Shown here piece after piece: positions 28,232 to 37,637 of a stretch of DNA of 64,000 nt. Every line of letters begins with the position of its first letter. Within the stretch, counting starts at the first letter, position 1. Made by a program: the position numbers and the translations under genes. The notes under the pieces were generated by a model. The model did no database searches and was not told where the DNA came from. It saw nothing but the letters and a program-made list of their open reading frames with translations. The stretch is from Fontisphaera persica (GTDB lineage: Bacteria > Verrucomicrobiota > Verrucomicrobiia > Limisphaerales > Fontisphaeraceae), in contig NZ_CP116615.1 of assembly GCF_024832785.1 (NCBI RefSeq), positions 4,588,001 to 4,652,000 on the forward strand, in the 5' to 3' direction.

Positions 28232-29239
28232 ATGCTGGCGTTGGCCGAAATAACAGTCTGGCATTGGATAGGGTTCATTACCATTGTTATCTTCTTCCTG
28301 GCATTGGACTTGGGGGTGTTTCATAAACACGCCCATGTGGTGCAGGTGAAGGAGGCGATGGCATGGACATCGGTCTGGTTTTCCATGGCGATGCTCTTTG
28401 CCGGGGCAGTGTATTACTGGCGTGGCCGGCAGGAGGCGGTGGAGTTCATCACCGGCTATGTCATCGAGTATTCCCTCTCGATGGACAACGTCTTCGTCAT
28501 TGCCATGATCTTTGCCTATTTCCGCGTGCCGGAAAAATACCAGCACCGGGTGTTGTTTTGGGGGATTTTGGGCGCGTTAATCATGCGCGGGATTATGATT
28601 GGCGCGGGTAGCGAGCTGGTCAAACGCTACCACTGGATTCTTTACTTCATGGGCGCCTTCCTGATTTTCAGTGGCATCAAAATGCTGTTTGTGGCTGATG
28701 AAGGCGTGCATCCGGAGAAAAATCCCGTCCTCAAACTCGCCCGCAAGCTCTTCCCGGTGACCAAGGATTTTCATGAGCAAAAATTCATGGTGCGCCTTCC
28801 GGCGGCGGATGGCTCGGGCCGGCTGACCGTGGCCCTCACCCCCCTGGCCATGGTCCTGCTCATGGTGGAAACCACAGACCTTATTTTCGCGGTGGACTCC
28901 ATCCCCGCCATTTTCGCCATCACCCAGAAACCGTTCATCGTCTTCACCTCCAACGTCTTCGCCATCCTCGGCCTCCGCTCGCTTTACTTCCTGCTGGCCG
29001 GGGCCATTCGCTATTTCCGTTACCTGAAGACGGGGCTTTCCTTTGTGCTTGTGTTCATTGGCCTGAAGATGCTCCTGCCATGGGTCCAGGAGCAATTCAA
29101 CTTGTGGCCTGGCACCAAAATACCCACCACCGTTTCCCTGGCCGTCGTGCTCTCCATCATTCTGCTTTCCATCGGCGCTTCCGTATTGAAATCCTGGCAG
29201 GAGAACCGCGCCGCCTCGAAATCAGGCCCTGCGGCCTGA
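28232..29239 (+). CDS. TerC/Alx-family membrane protein
   Basis: The 335-residue protein has about nine membrane helices and the TerC-family motif EYSLSMDNVFVIAMIFAYFRVPEKYQHRVLFWGI, in which the acidic residues lie in a helix, and a second repeat-half motif VETTDLIFAVDSIPAIFAI. TerC/Alx proteins have been linked to manganese efflux and to metalation of exported enzymes, and in other cases tellurite resistance. No yybP-ykoY riboswitch, which often precedes these genes, is visible in the 153 bases upstream. The frame ends in KSGPAA; the start ATG is preceded by AT-rich DNA. Confidence 0.9.
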   Translation: MLALAEITVWHWIGFITIVIFFLALDLGVFHKHAHVVQVKEAMAWTSVWFSMAMLFAGAVYYWRGRQEAVEFITGYVIEYSLSMDNVFVIAMIFAYFRVPEKYQHRVLFWGILGALIMRGIMIGAGSELVKRYHWILYFMGAFLIFSGIKMLFVADEGVHPEKNPVLKLARKLFPVTKDFHEQKFMVRLPAADGSGRLTVALTPLAMVLLMVETTDLIFAVDSIPAIFAITQKPFIVFTSNVFAILGLRSLYFLLAGAIRYFRYLKTGLSFVLVFIGLKMLLPWVQEQFNLWPGTKIPTTVSLAVVLSIILLSIGASVLKSWQENRAASKSGPAA

Positions 29240-29391
29240 GTGCCTCAACCGCCAATCTTCCCCAGGCACGGCCTTGGCCCTTTGGCCGCGGCATCTGGCT
29301 GCTCAGCAACGGCGGCATCCCCCCGGACACTGCTCCCCGGAGGCAGGGGGTCGCCCGGAGGATAATTTTCTAATGATGGGGGAGGCGAAAT

Positions 29392-30171
29392 GTGCTTGTC
29401 ATCCGCAAGAGGCAGTTTATGATGAGGTTAAATAAAGAGACAGCCCAACTGGTCAGCAACATGCGGGCAGGCTTGGTGCGCCCCCCAAAAAAACTGCTTA
29501 TGCCAAATCTACCCCTGAAATATCAAAACGAGCACCTCTTCCTGGAATTGGAGGACGGGTTGTGGTTGGTGGACACCGGCGCGCCAATCAGCTTCAGCCC
29601 CTCGCGGGTGTTGCGGCTCGCCGGTACACGCTACGACGTGGCGGCGGATTATCTTAGCTTCACGGCCGAAGCCTTTTCGCACTTCATCGGCGTGCCTTGT
29701 GTGGGATTGATTGGGGCGGATGTGCTGGGCCGCTATGATTTCCTTTTCGATGTGCCCGGCGGGCAGCTTGCGCTTACCACGGGGGAGCTGACGCACGAGG
29801 GGGTGCGGGTGCCGGTGGATGACTTCATCATGGGCATCCCCATCGTGACTGCCCGCGTGGGCCAGCGGCCGCATCGGATGTTTTTGGATACGGGAGCGCA
29901 GTATTCCTACTTTCAGGACAACTCGCTGGCGACATTTCCGGCGGCGGGGCGGGTGACGGATTTCTATCCGGGCCTTGGCCAGTTTGAGACGGACACCTAC
30001 CAGGTGCCCATGTCGCTGGGGAGCGTCTCCATGACCCTGCGCTGCGGGCGGCTGCCGCAGTTGCTGGGGACGGCGCTGCTGATGGCCAACACGCAGGGCA
30101 TCCTGGGCACCGCCCTGTTCGTGAACCGCAGGGTTGGTTATTTTCCCCGCCGCCGTTTGTTGGTGATTTGA
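29392..30171 (+). CDS. Two-lobed DTGA/DTGA aspartic protease-like protein
   Basis: The 259-residue protein contains two copies of the aspartyl-protease signature: LVDTGAPISF (Asp61) and FLDTGAQYSYF (Asp166). Each is followed about 40-70 residues later by a hydrophobic-hydrophobic-Gly strand, GLIGADVLG (105-113) and QGILGTALF (236-243). This is the organisation of a pepsin-like or duplicated retropepsin-like protease in one chain. There is no signal peptide or membrane helix, so a cytoplasmic location is likely. The GTG at 29392 has a strong GGGGGAGG upstream; an ATG at 29419 is preceded by AAGAGG and is also possible. Substrate unknown; bacterial retropepsin-like proteases are only partly characterised. 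Confidence 0.65.
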   Translation: MLVIRKRQFMMRLNKETAQLVSNMRAGLVRPPKKLLMPNLPLKYQNEHLFLELEDGLWLVDTGAPISFSPSRVLRLAGTRYDVAADYLSFTAEAFSHFIGVPCVGLIGADVLGRYDFLFDVPGGQLALTTGELTHEGVRVPVDDFIMGIPIVTARVGQRPHRMFLDTGAQYSYFQDNSLATFPAAGRVTDFYPGLGQFETDTYQVPMSLGSVSMTLRCGRLPQLLGTALLMANTQGILGTALFVNRRVGYFPRRRLLVI

Positions 30172-30261
30172 GTCTGGCGGGCAGGGCTGTCGGCAGCGGT
30201 GGCGCGGTGGCACGTGATGGGTGGGGTTGCCAGCGGAGGAAGAAAGGCGGCGGACAAAGAA

Positions 30262-30336
30262 TGGCTCCAGAGACAGGACTCGAACCTGTAACCCGCCGGT
30301 TAACAGCCGGCTGCTCTACCATTGAGCTACTCTGGA
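30262..30336 (-). tRNA. tRNA-Asn (GUU)
   Basis: Read on the minus strand, acceptor stem TCCAGAG pairs with CTCTGGA, followed by G and encoded CCA. The D-arm is GCTCAATGGTAGAGC, the anticodon loop CTGTTAA gives anticodon GTT, and the T-arm is ACAGGTTCGAGTCCTGT. Length is 75 bases. The gap 30172-30485 around it holds no other gene that I can support. Confidence 0.97.
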
Positions 30337-30421
30337 GCGCGGCTCCATACAGGCGAAGCAATGTAGCGGGTGGGGGGCTGGCGGTCAACTGGTTTGTGGG
30401 GGATTTTTTGCGCTAATGTCC

Positions 30422-30450
30422 TTGAAAGGGGCGGGAGGGTGTTTTAGAGT
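30422..30450 (+). promoter_or_regulatory. Sigma-70-type promoter upstream of glgC
   Basis: TTGAAA (30422-30427), 17-base spacer, TAGAGT (30445-30450), 35 bases before the glgC ATG. The -10 matches four of six positions. Confidence 0.45.
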
Positions 30451-30485
30451 AGGTGCGCCGCACAGAAACGTGCTGCTATGCAACT

Positions 30486-31796
30486 ATGCCAGAAGCGCCA
30501 ATACATCTGCCCATTGGAACAAGGAACGTGCTGGCGGTGGTGCTGGGCGGGGGCCAGGGCACCCGCTTGTTTCCGTTGACGCGCGATCGCTCGAAGCCGG
30601 CGGTGCCGCTGGCCGGGAAGTACCGGTTGGTGGACATCCCCATTTCCAATTGCATCAATTCGGGTTTATGGCGGATTTATGTGCTGACGCAGTTCAACAC
30701 GGCGTCGCTGCACCGGCACATCAACGGGAGTTACAAGTTTGACCATTTCAGCGGCGGGTTTGTGGAGATTCTGGCGGCGGAGCAGACGCTGACCAACACG
30801 TCGTGGTACCAGGGGACGGCGGATGCGATTCGGAAGAACTGGACGCATTTTGACAATCATCCGTGGGATTACATGATCATTCTGGGGGGGGACCAGTTGT
30901 ACCGGATGAATTTTCAGGACATTTTGCGGCGGCATGTGGAGCACAAGGCGGATGTGACGGTGGCCACCACGCCGGTGCCGCGGCGGGACATCAGCGGGCT
31001 GGGGATCATGCAGATTGATGCGGATTCGCGCATCATTCATTTTGTGGAGAAGCCGAAGGATCCGGCGGTGCAGGATGGGTTGCGGCTGGACCCGGCGAGT
31101 TATGGGCGGTACGGGATCAAGAGCGGGGAGGAGCTGTTTCTGGCGTCCATGGGGATTTATGTGTTCAACCGGGCGACGCTGCGGGAGGCGATGGATTCGC
31201 CGCACACGGATTTTGGCAAACACATCATTCCGGCGCTGATCAGCACGCATCGGGTGTATGCGGATGTGTTTCTGGGGTATTGGGAGGATATTGGGACGAT
31301 TCGGAATTTCTTTGAGGCCAATCTGGACTGCACGAGCGAGCTGCCGCGGTTCAATTTTTTTGACATGCAGGCGGTGATTTACAGCCGCCCGCGTTATTTG
31401 CCGCCCAGCAAGATAAATGGGGCCTCGATTGACCACGCAATCATTGCCGATGGCTGCATCATCAACCGCGCGGCGATTGCCTATTCGGTCATTGGGCTGC
31501 GCAGCATCATCGGCTCGGGGAGTTATCTGCACCGGACGGTGTTGATGGGGTGCGACTTTTATGAGTCGGCGGAGTCCATAGCGGAGCACCAGGCGCGCGG
31601 GCAGCCGCCGATGGGGATTGGCAAGAATACGCGCATTGAGAATTGCATCATAGACAAGAACGCGCGCATCGGGGACAACGTGGTCATCAGCCCCAGCGGG
31701 AAACCGGAGAAGGTGGACCATCCGCTGTACTATATCCGCGATGGCATTGTGATCATCCCCAAGAACGCGGTGATTCCGGACGGGACCATCATTTGA
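30486..31796 (+). CDS. glgC: Glucose-1-phosphate adenylyltransferase
   Basis: The 436-residue protein has the nucleotidyltransferase signature LGGGQGTRLFPLTRDRSKPAVPLAGKYRLVDIPISNCINSG, the ILGGDQLYRMNF metal/nucleotide site, the WYQGTADAIRKN segment, and a C-terminal left-handed beta-helix (IIADGCIINRAAIAYSVIGLRSIIGSG) that carries allosteric sites in the family. It makes ADP-glucose, the glycogen precursor, in the cytoplasm. The ATG at 30486 gives MPEAPIHLP; the longer in-frame GTG-type start at 30453 would lie on top of the promoter. No glgA or glgB is in the window. Confidence 0.95.
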   Translation: MPEAPIHLPIGTRNVLAVVLGGGQGTRLFPLTRDRSKPAVPLAGKYRLVDIPISNCINSGLWRIYVLTQFNTASLHRHINGSYKFDHFSGGFVEILAAEQTLTNTSWYQGTADAIRKNWTHFDNHPWDYMIILGGDQLYRMNFQDILRRHVEHKADVTVATTPVPRRDISGLGIMQIDADSRIIHFVEKPKDPAVQDGLRLDPASYGRYGIKSGEELFLASMGIYVFNRATLREAMDSPHTDFGKHIIPALISTHRVYADVFLGYWEDIGTIRNFFEANLDCTSELPRFNFFDMQAVIYSRPRYLPPSKINGASIDHAIIADGCIINRAAIAYSVIGLRSIIGSGSYLHRTVLMGCDFYESAESIAEHQARGQPPMGIGKNTRIENCIIDKNARIGDNVVISPSGKPEKVDHPLYYIRDGIVIIPKNAVIPDGTII

Positions 31797-31976
31797 TTCG
31801 GGGGCGGTGAGCACGGCAGGCGGGGGGTGAGAGTTGGAGGCGGCGGGTTTTGCGGGAGGTTCACCGGGCCGGGCGCGTGCGCTGAGGCGCCGCCATGGAT
31901 GGAGGCTTGACCCGGCGCGGCGCAAAGGGGATAAAGGGGTAGACAAGTTCCCATAAACGGAAACGTGACCAGCATT

Positions 31977-33281
31977 ATGACGTCAAATTCATCAGAGGGA
32001 AGGAAGTGCACCCGGCGGGGGTTTTTGTCCAGTCTTGGCGCGCTGGCGGCGCCGCTGATTTTGCCTGGCTCGGTGCTGGGGCTCAATGGTGCCGTAGCCC
32101 CCAGCAACCGGATTGTTTTTGGGGGCATCGGGATGGGTAACCGGGCCATGTTCATTCTGCCCAATTTTCTGAATTTCCCCGACGTTCAGTTTGTGGCGGT
32201 ATCGGATGCGCGGGCGGACCGGCGGAAGCTGGCGAAGAATCACATTGACCAGTTTTACGGCAACAAGGATTGCGCGGACATGCCGGATTTCCGGGAGTTG
32301 CTGGCGCGGCGGGACATTGATGCGGTGCTGATTGCGACGGGCAACCGGTGGCATGCGACGGCCTCGATGTTTGCGGCGCGGGCGGGCAAGGACATTTATT
32401 GCGAGAAACCCATCAGCCTGACCATCCGGGAGGGGCGCGAGCTGGTGACCATGTGCCGGCAGTACGGGACGATTTATCAGGCGGGGACGCAGCGGCGGAG
32501 CACCGAGTCGTATCAATTTGCGCGGGAGATGGTGCGGCAGGGGCGGATTGGGCGGGTGCACACGGTGGAGATGCAGGTGTGGACAGGGGGGACGGTGCCG
32601 CATGAGGAGCCCAAACCCGTGCCGCCGGGCTGGGATTATGACATGTGGCTGGGGCCGGTGCAGTGGCGGCCGTTTGTGCCGGGGCGGGTGTATGGCTGGG
32701 CGTATTTCTGGGACACCGGCGAGGGGATGCACACGGACATGGGGACGCATTACACGGACCAGATGCAATGGGTGCTGGGCACGGATGACACGGGGCCGGT
32801 GGAGTTTGAGGCGACGGATCTGGTGTGGCCCGATCCGCAAAAGTTCATGAGCGAGACGGCAATTTCCGGCACGTTCAAGTTTCGTTACGCCAACGGGGTG
32901 CAGGGCATCCTGTATCAGCGCGGGGCGTTCAAGGACCGCTATATCCGCTACATTGGCGAGGAGGGCTGGATTCAGGTGGACGATGAAACGGATGTGGTCA
33001 CGGCCCAGCCGGCATCCATTCTGGACGCGAAAACCTCCGGCTGGGTGAGCTGGGCCAATGCGGGGGCGCATGTGCGGAATTTTCTGGATTGCATCAAGAG
33101 CCGGCAGCAGCCGCTGTGCAATCCGGAGGTGGCGCATCGGGCGCAAACGATTTGCGAGGCCACCACCATCAGCGCGCGCCTGGGCAAAAAGCTCCGGTGG
33201 GACCCGGTGAAGGAGGTGTTTGATGACGAGGCGGCCAACCGGATGTTGTACCGGCAGCCGCGGGCCCCGTGGCGGGTGTAA
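31977..33281 (+). CDS. Tat-exported Gfo/Idh/MocA family oxidoreductase
   Basis: The 434-residue protein has a twin-arginine leader (CTRRGFLSSLGALAAPLILPGSVLGLNG), then VFGGIGMGNRAM for dinucleotide binding, VAVSDARADR, VLIATGNRWHAT, and the catalytic YCEKPISLT segment. C-terminal motifs WDYDMWLGPVQWRPFVPGRVYGWAYFWDTGEGMHTDMGTHYTDQ mark the same Tat-exported subfamily as the gene at 1455, but they are only distantly alike. It should oxidise a sugar or glycoside in the periplasm, or act after export with a bound cofactor. The ATG at 31977 is preferred over a GTG 12 bases upstream. The next gene begins 35 bases after the stop. Confidence 0.9.
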   Translation: MTSNSSEGRKCTRRGFLSSLGALAAPLILPGSVLGLNGAVAPSNRIVFGGIGMGNRAMFILPNFLNFPDVQFVAVSDARADRRKLAKNHIDQFYGNKDCADMPDFRELLARRDIDAVLIATGNRWHATASMFAARAGKDIYCEKPISLTIREGRELVTMCRQYGTIYQAGTQRRSTESYQFAREMVRQGRIGRVHTVEMQVWTGGTVPHEEPKPVPPGWDYDMWLGPVQWRPFVPGRVYGWAYFWDTGEGMHTDMGTHYTDQMQWVLGTDDTGPVEFEATDLVWPDPQKFMSETAISGTFKFRYANGVQGILYQRGAFKDRYIRYIGEEGWIQVDDETDVVTAQPASILDAKTSGWVSWANAGAHVRNFLDCIKSRQQPLCNPEVAHRAQTICEATTISARLGKKLRWDPVKEVFDDEAANRMLYRQPRAPWRV

Positions 33282-33315
33282 AGGTGAAGTGGGAAACTTG
33301 CTGAGGATTCAATTT

Positions 33316-35910
33316 ATGTTCGTCTCAAGGACAACTCAACGGCGCCCGGGCGTGGCGGGCAAGGCGGTGCAATGGACGTTGGTGCTGGCGTGCTTGGCCG
33401 CGGCGGCGGCGGCGGCGGCGGCGCCGGTGGTGGATTTGGACCGCGCGGTGGCGGAGGCCATGGCGTATCAGTCGGGCCGGAATGTCGAGCCGCTGCGCCA
33501 GCTTGAGGCGGCGGTGCGCGAGGCGGTGGCCAACCGCTCGCGGCGCTCGGCGGTGGAGAGCGCGTTGGTGCGGCTGCTCGCGCCGCAGGCGACTTTTGAG
33601 GCGCGGCGGTTTGCCTGTACGCAACTGGCCATTTTGGGCAGCGATGGCGCGTTGAATGCCTTGGGCGAAATGCTCAAGGAGCCGGAGACCGCCGGCATCG
33701 CCTGTCTGGCGCTGGCGTCCAATCCGTCAGCCAAGGTCACCGACCTGCTCTTGAAATCCCTGGAAACGGCCCCGCCTGCGGCGCGGGAGCAAATCGTGGT
33801 GACACTGGGGGATCGCCGCGCGCCGGCGGCGGTGAAAGCGCTGGTTCCCCTGACGCGGGACAGCCAGCCGGCGTTGCGCGAGGCGGCGATTGTGGCGCTG
33901 GGCAAAATTGCCTCGGCGCCGGCGTTGGAGGCGCTGGCCGAGCTGCGGCGCAGCGGGGAGGCCAGCGTGGCGCGGGTGGCCGTGCAGGCCTCGCTGGCGG
34001 CGGCGGACGCGGCGGCGCGGGCGCGCAACGCGCGGGCGGCGGCGGCGATTTATGAGGAACTCTTGGCCGGCACGCAGCCGGTGTATGTGCGGCGGGCGGC
34101 ACTGGAAGGATTGTTGCGGCTGGATGCGGACGGCGGCCAGCAGCGGGCGCTGGCGGTGATGCGCGGCGCGGATGCCGCCCTGAAGCCCTCGGCGATTTAT
34201 CATGTGCGCAACATGAGCGGTCGGGGCGTTTCGGCGTTGTTTGCGGCGGAGCTGCCGCGGCTGGCGACGGTGGAGCAGGTGTTGCTGTTGGACTCGCTGG
34301 CGGCGCGCAAGGATGCGGACGCATTGCAGGCGCTCAAGGACGCGACGCAGGCGCCGGCGGCGGCGGTGCGGCAGGCGGCGGTGAAGGCGCTGGCCCAGGT
34401 GGGCGATGCCTCGGCGGTGCCGGTGCTGGTGCAGGCGCTGGTGAGTTACACCACGGCGGCGGAACAGCAAACGGTGGAGATGGCGCTGGCGAGTTTGCCG
34501 GGCGGGGCGCAGGTGGATGAGGCGCTGGTGCAGGCGCTGCAAACCAGCCCGCCGGCGGCGTTGCCGGGGCTCATGAACGCTGCGGGACGGCGGGGAGTCA
34601 AGGCGGCGGTGCCGGTGATGTTAAACGCGGCGGCCAGTGAGAACCTGGCCATTGCGCGGGCAGCGTTTCGCGCGCTGGGGCGAGTGGCCACGCCCGCTGA
34701 CTTGCCGGGGCTGGTGGAGCAATTAACCCGGGTGCGCGCGGGGGCAGCGCGTGAGGATGCCGAGACCACGGTGATTAAAATGTTGGAGCGTGAGCCCAAT
34801 CCCGCCCGCCGGGTGGCCGTGGTGCGGGAGGCCCTGCAAAAGACCGGCGCGGCGGCGGTGGAGAGCCGGATTTCTTTGCTGCGCCTGTTGCCGGCCTGTG
34901 GCAGCGCGGAGGCGCTGGCGGTGTTGCAGGCCGAGCGCCGGCAGGAGCATGCCGCGCTGCGGGACGCGGCCTTGCGCGCGCTGGCGGAATGGCCGGACGC
35001 GGCGGCGGTGGATGTGCTGTTGGAGGAGGCGCGGCAGGCGTCGCAAAACACGGAGCGGGTGCTGGCCTTGCGGGGCGCGGCCCGCCTGCTGGGACAAGGG
35101 GGCGGGACGCCGGCGCAGGCGGCGGGGCGCTTTGAAAAGGCCATGGCGCTGGCCCGGAGTGACGCGGAGAAGAAACTCATCATCAGCGCGATGTCGGGTT
35201 TGCAGCACGAGCAGGCGCTGCAACTGTTGGAGCCGCTGCTGGACAATCCGGCGGTGCGGGCGGAAGCGGAGCAGGCTGCCCTGCGCCTGGCGCCGCGGCT
35301 GGCGGGTGCGTGGCCGGAGGCGGCGCGGCGGCTCCTGGGCAAGTTGTCTGCCTCGCCCACGTCCGGCAAAGCCGCGAAGGAATTGCTGGACACGCTGGAG
35401 AAAGCCGGCGGTTATTTGCTGGGTTGGCAGGTGGCGGGGCCTTTCACCGCCGAGGGCAAGGATGGGCAGGCGTTGTTTGACCACGTGTTTCCGCCGGAGC
35501 AGAATCCGGCGCCCGTCAGTGTGACGTGGCAGATGGCGGCGGTGGGGACGCTCAAGGAGCGCCCGTGGCAGGTGGATTTGGCGGGGTTGTTTCCGGGAGA
35601 CCACCGGGTGGCCTATGCGCGGGTGTGGGTGTACAGCGAGACTGCCCAACCGGCCCGGCTTGAACTGGGGGCCGACGATGGCCTGAAGGCCTGGTTTAAT
35701 GGACAGGTGGTGCTGAGCGCCAATCGTGGTGGCGATGTGAAGCCGGGCGAATTCAAGGCAGACCTCGCCCTCAAGCCCGGCTGGAATGCGATTTTATTGA
35801 AAATCACCCAATGGACCTCGGGTTGGGGCTTTTGCGCGCGGCTGGTCAAGCCGGACGGCGCGCCGCTGTCGCCCCTGCGCCTTTCGCCTTATCCGCCGGA
35901 AACGCCATGA
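33316..35910 (+). CDS. Secreted HEAT-repeat protein with C-terminal beta-sandwich
   Basis: The 864-residue protein starts with a signal-peptide-like segment that contains a nine-alanine run (CLAAAAAAAAAPVV) encoded by GCG/GGC triplet repeats near 33401-33423. Residues ~40-690 are HEAT/PBS-lyase-type alpha repeats (VESALVRLL, IVALGKIAS, VKALAQVGDASAVPVLVQAL). Residues ~700-864 are a carbohydrate-binding-like sandwich with GYLLGWQVAGPF, ARVWVYSETAQPARLELGADDGLKAWFNGQVV and GWNAILLKITQ. It is a scaffold or ligand-binding protein, and I see no catalytic motif. The stop overlaps the next start by four bases (ATGA), so it is coupled to the phosphohexomutase gene. Confidence 0.85.
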   Translation: MFVSRTTQRRPGVAGKAVQWTLVLACLAAAAAAAAAPVVDLDRAVAEAMAYQSGRNVEPLRQLEAAVREAVANRSRRSAVESALVRLLAPQATFEARRFACTQLAILGSDGALNALGEMLKEPETAGIACLALASNPSAKVTDLLLKSLETAPPAAREQIVVTLGDRRAPAAVKALVPLTRDSQPALREAAIVALGKIASAPALEALAELRRSGEASVARVAVQASLAAADAAARARNARAAAAIYEELLAGTQPVYVRRAALEGLLRLDADGGQQRALAVMRGADAALKPSAIYHVRNMSGRGVSALFAAELPRLATVEQVLLLDSLAARKDADALQALKDATQAPAAAVRQAAVKALAQVGDASAVPVLVQALVSYTTAAEQQTVEMALASLPGGAQVDEALVQALQTSPPAALPGLMNAAGRRGVKAAVPVMLNAAASENLAIARAAFRALGRVATPADLPGLVEQLTRVRAGAAREDAETTVIKMLEREPNPARRVAVVREALQKTGAAAVESRISLLRLLPACGSAEALAVLQAERRQEHAALRDAALRALAEWPDAAAVDVLLEEARQASQNTERVLALRGAARLLGQGGGTPAQAAGRFEKAMALARSDAEKKLIISAMSGLQHEQALQLLEPLLDNPAVRAEAEQAALRLAPRLAGAWPEAARRLLGKLSASPTSGKAAKELLDTLEKAGGYLLGWQVAGPFTAEGKDGQALFDHVFPPEQNPAPVSVTWQMAAVGTLKERPWQVDLAGLFPGDHRVAYARVWVYSETAQPARLELGADDGLKAWFNGQVVLSANRGGDVKPGEFKADLALKPGWNAILLKITQWTSGWGFCARLVKPDGAPLSPLRLSPYPPETP
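33401..33423 (+). repeat. CGG trinucleotide microsatellite inside the signal peptide
   Basis: About seven and a half uninterrupted CGG units encode the alanine run of the HEAT protein's signal peptide. Such tracts can gain or lose codons without breaking the frame. Confidence 0.75.
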
Positions 35911-37637
35911 GCGCGAGTGAATATCCTCCCACCTCCCTGCGAGGCTTTTTGAATTACGAGCCGGTGCCGCTGCAATTTGGCACCAGCGGGCGGCGGGGCA
36001 AGGTGGTGGATTTGACGCAACTGGAGGTGTATCTCAATGTTTTTGCCGAGCTGCGGTACCTGCAAAACCTGCCCGTGGCGGAGGGGGGCATCCTGCGCGG
36101 AGACCAGTTTTATTTTGCCTATGATTTGCGCCCCAGCTCCACGCGGCGGGTGCCGGAGCTGGGGGGACGCGGGGAGATTGCCCAGGCGGTGGTGCAGGCG
36201 GCGGAAGATGCCGGGATGACGCCGTTGAACCTGGGGCCGATTCCCACGCCGGCGCTGGCGGCGCATGCGTTGCATCATCAGAAAGGCTGCATCATGGTGA
36301 CGGGCAGCCACATTCCCTTTGACCGCAACGGGTACAAGACCTATTCCAGCCGGGGAGAGCTGCGCAAGAGTGACGAGGCGCCCATTTTGCAGCGGGTGGC
36401 GCACGAGCGGGACCGCCTGTACCGGCAGGTCTTTCACGAGTCCCTGTTTGATGAGGCCGGGATGTTCAAGCGCGGGCCGCGGGAATTGCCGCTGGAAAGT
36501 CCGGCGGGCCGCCGGGCGTATGCGCGGCGGTACGTCAATTTTTTCTCGGGCAGCAATCTGCAGGGGATGCGGTTGCTGGTGTATCAACATTCGGCCGTGG
36601 GGCGGGATTTGCTGGTGGAAGTGTTGCAGGCGCTGGGGGCCGCCGTGGTGCCGGTGGGCCGCAGCGAGGAGTTTGTGGCGGTGGACACGGAGAATGTGCA
36701 TCCCGGCCTGTTGCAGCAACTGCAATCGCTGCTGGATAACGCCACGCTGGAGCACGGGCGGTTTGACGCCATTTTGTCCACGGACGGCGACAGTGACCGG
36801 CCCTTGCTGTTGGGGGTGACGCCGGAAGGGCGGGTGAAATTTTTCGGGGGTGATTTGCTGGGCATGATTACCGCCCACTACCTGCAAGCTGATGCGGTGG
36901 TGGTGCCGATTACCTGCAATGATGCGGTGGACCGCGGGCCGTTGCGGGAAATCCTCCAGCCCAAGACGCGCATTGGCTCACCGTATGTGATTGCCGGGCT
37001 CGAACAGGCCCGGGCGCAGGGCAAGGCGCGGGTGTGCGGCTGGGAGGCGAATGGAGGTTTTCTGACGGCCTCCGATTTCCGACGGGGCAGCCAGGTGCTG
37101 ACCGCCCTGCCCACGCGGGACGCTTTTTTGCCGTTGTTGTGTTGTTTGTTTGCGGCGCGGGAGCAGGGGGTTTCCCTGGGCGAGCTGTTTGCGCGACTGC
37201 CGGCGCGTTACAGCGCTGCCGGGCTGTTGGCGGAGGTGCCGCGGGCTGCCAGTCTGGCTGCACTGCAGCCGTTGCAACCGGAGGACCCGCAGGTGGTGGA
37301 GGCGGATTGGAGCGGCGGGCACCTGGTCACACGCAACGCGGACGGCGCGTTGCTGCCGGTTTCGCCGGGGTTGCAGGCGCAACTGGAACAGGCCCGGGCG
37401 CGGCTGGTGGGGATTTTTTCGCCTGAGGCCGGTTTTGGGGCGCTGGTACGAATCAATTATACGGACGGTTTGCGGCTTTATTTCGCCAACGGGGATGTGG
37501 CGCATGTGCGTCCGTCGGGCAACGCCGATGAACTGCGCATCTATGCGGTGGCGGATACGCCGGAGCGGGCGGCGGCCATTGTGCGGGAGGGGGTGGCGGA
37601 GCCGGCAGGTTATCTGCGGCGGCTGGTGGGGGGGTAA
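35907..37637 (+). CDS. Phosphohexomutase (phosphomannomutase/phosphoglucomutase family)
   Basis: The 576-residue protein has the alpha-D-phosphohexomutase layout. The active-site loop is MVTGSHIPFDRNGYK (phosphoserine Ser), a variant of TASHNP seen in some family members. The metal loop is STDGDSDRP (three aspartates), the sugar-binding loop CGWEANGG, and the C-terminal phosphate-binding loop RPSGNADELRIY. It interconverts 1- and 6-phosphosugars; sugar specificity is not clear. It is longer than the typical 450-550 residues. It overlaps the HEAT gene by ATGA and ends one base before a convergent radical SAM gene. Confidence 0.9.
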   Translation: MSASEYPPTSLRGFLNYEPVPLQFGTSGRRGKVVDLTQLEVYLNVFAELRYLQNLPVAEGGILRGDQFYFAYDLRPSSTRRVPELGGRGEIAQAVVQAAEDAGMTPLNLGPIPTPALAAHALHHQKGCIMVTGSHIPFDRNGYKTYSSRGELRKSDEAPILQRVAHERDRLYRQVFHESLFDEAGMFKRGPRELPLESPAGRRAYARRYVNFFSGSNLQGMRLLVYQHSAVGRDLLVEVLQALGAAVVPVGRSEEFVAVDTENVHPGLLQQLQSLLDNATLEHGRFDAILSTDGDSDRPLLLGVTPEGRVKFFGGDLLGMITAHYLQADAVVVPITCNDAVDRGPLREILQPKTRIGSPYVIAGLEQARAQGKARVCGWEANGGFLTASDFRRGSQVLTALPTRDAFLPLLCCLFAAREQGVSLGELFARLPARYSAAGLLAEVPRAASLAALQPLQPEDPQVVEADWSGGHLVTRNADGALLPVSPGLQAQLEQARARLVGIFSPEAGFGALVRINYTDGLRLYFANGDVAHVRPSGNADELRIYAVADTPERAAAIVREGVAEPAGYLRRLVGG

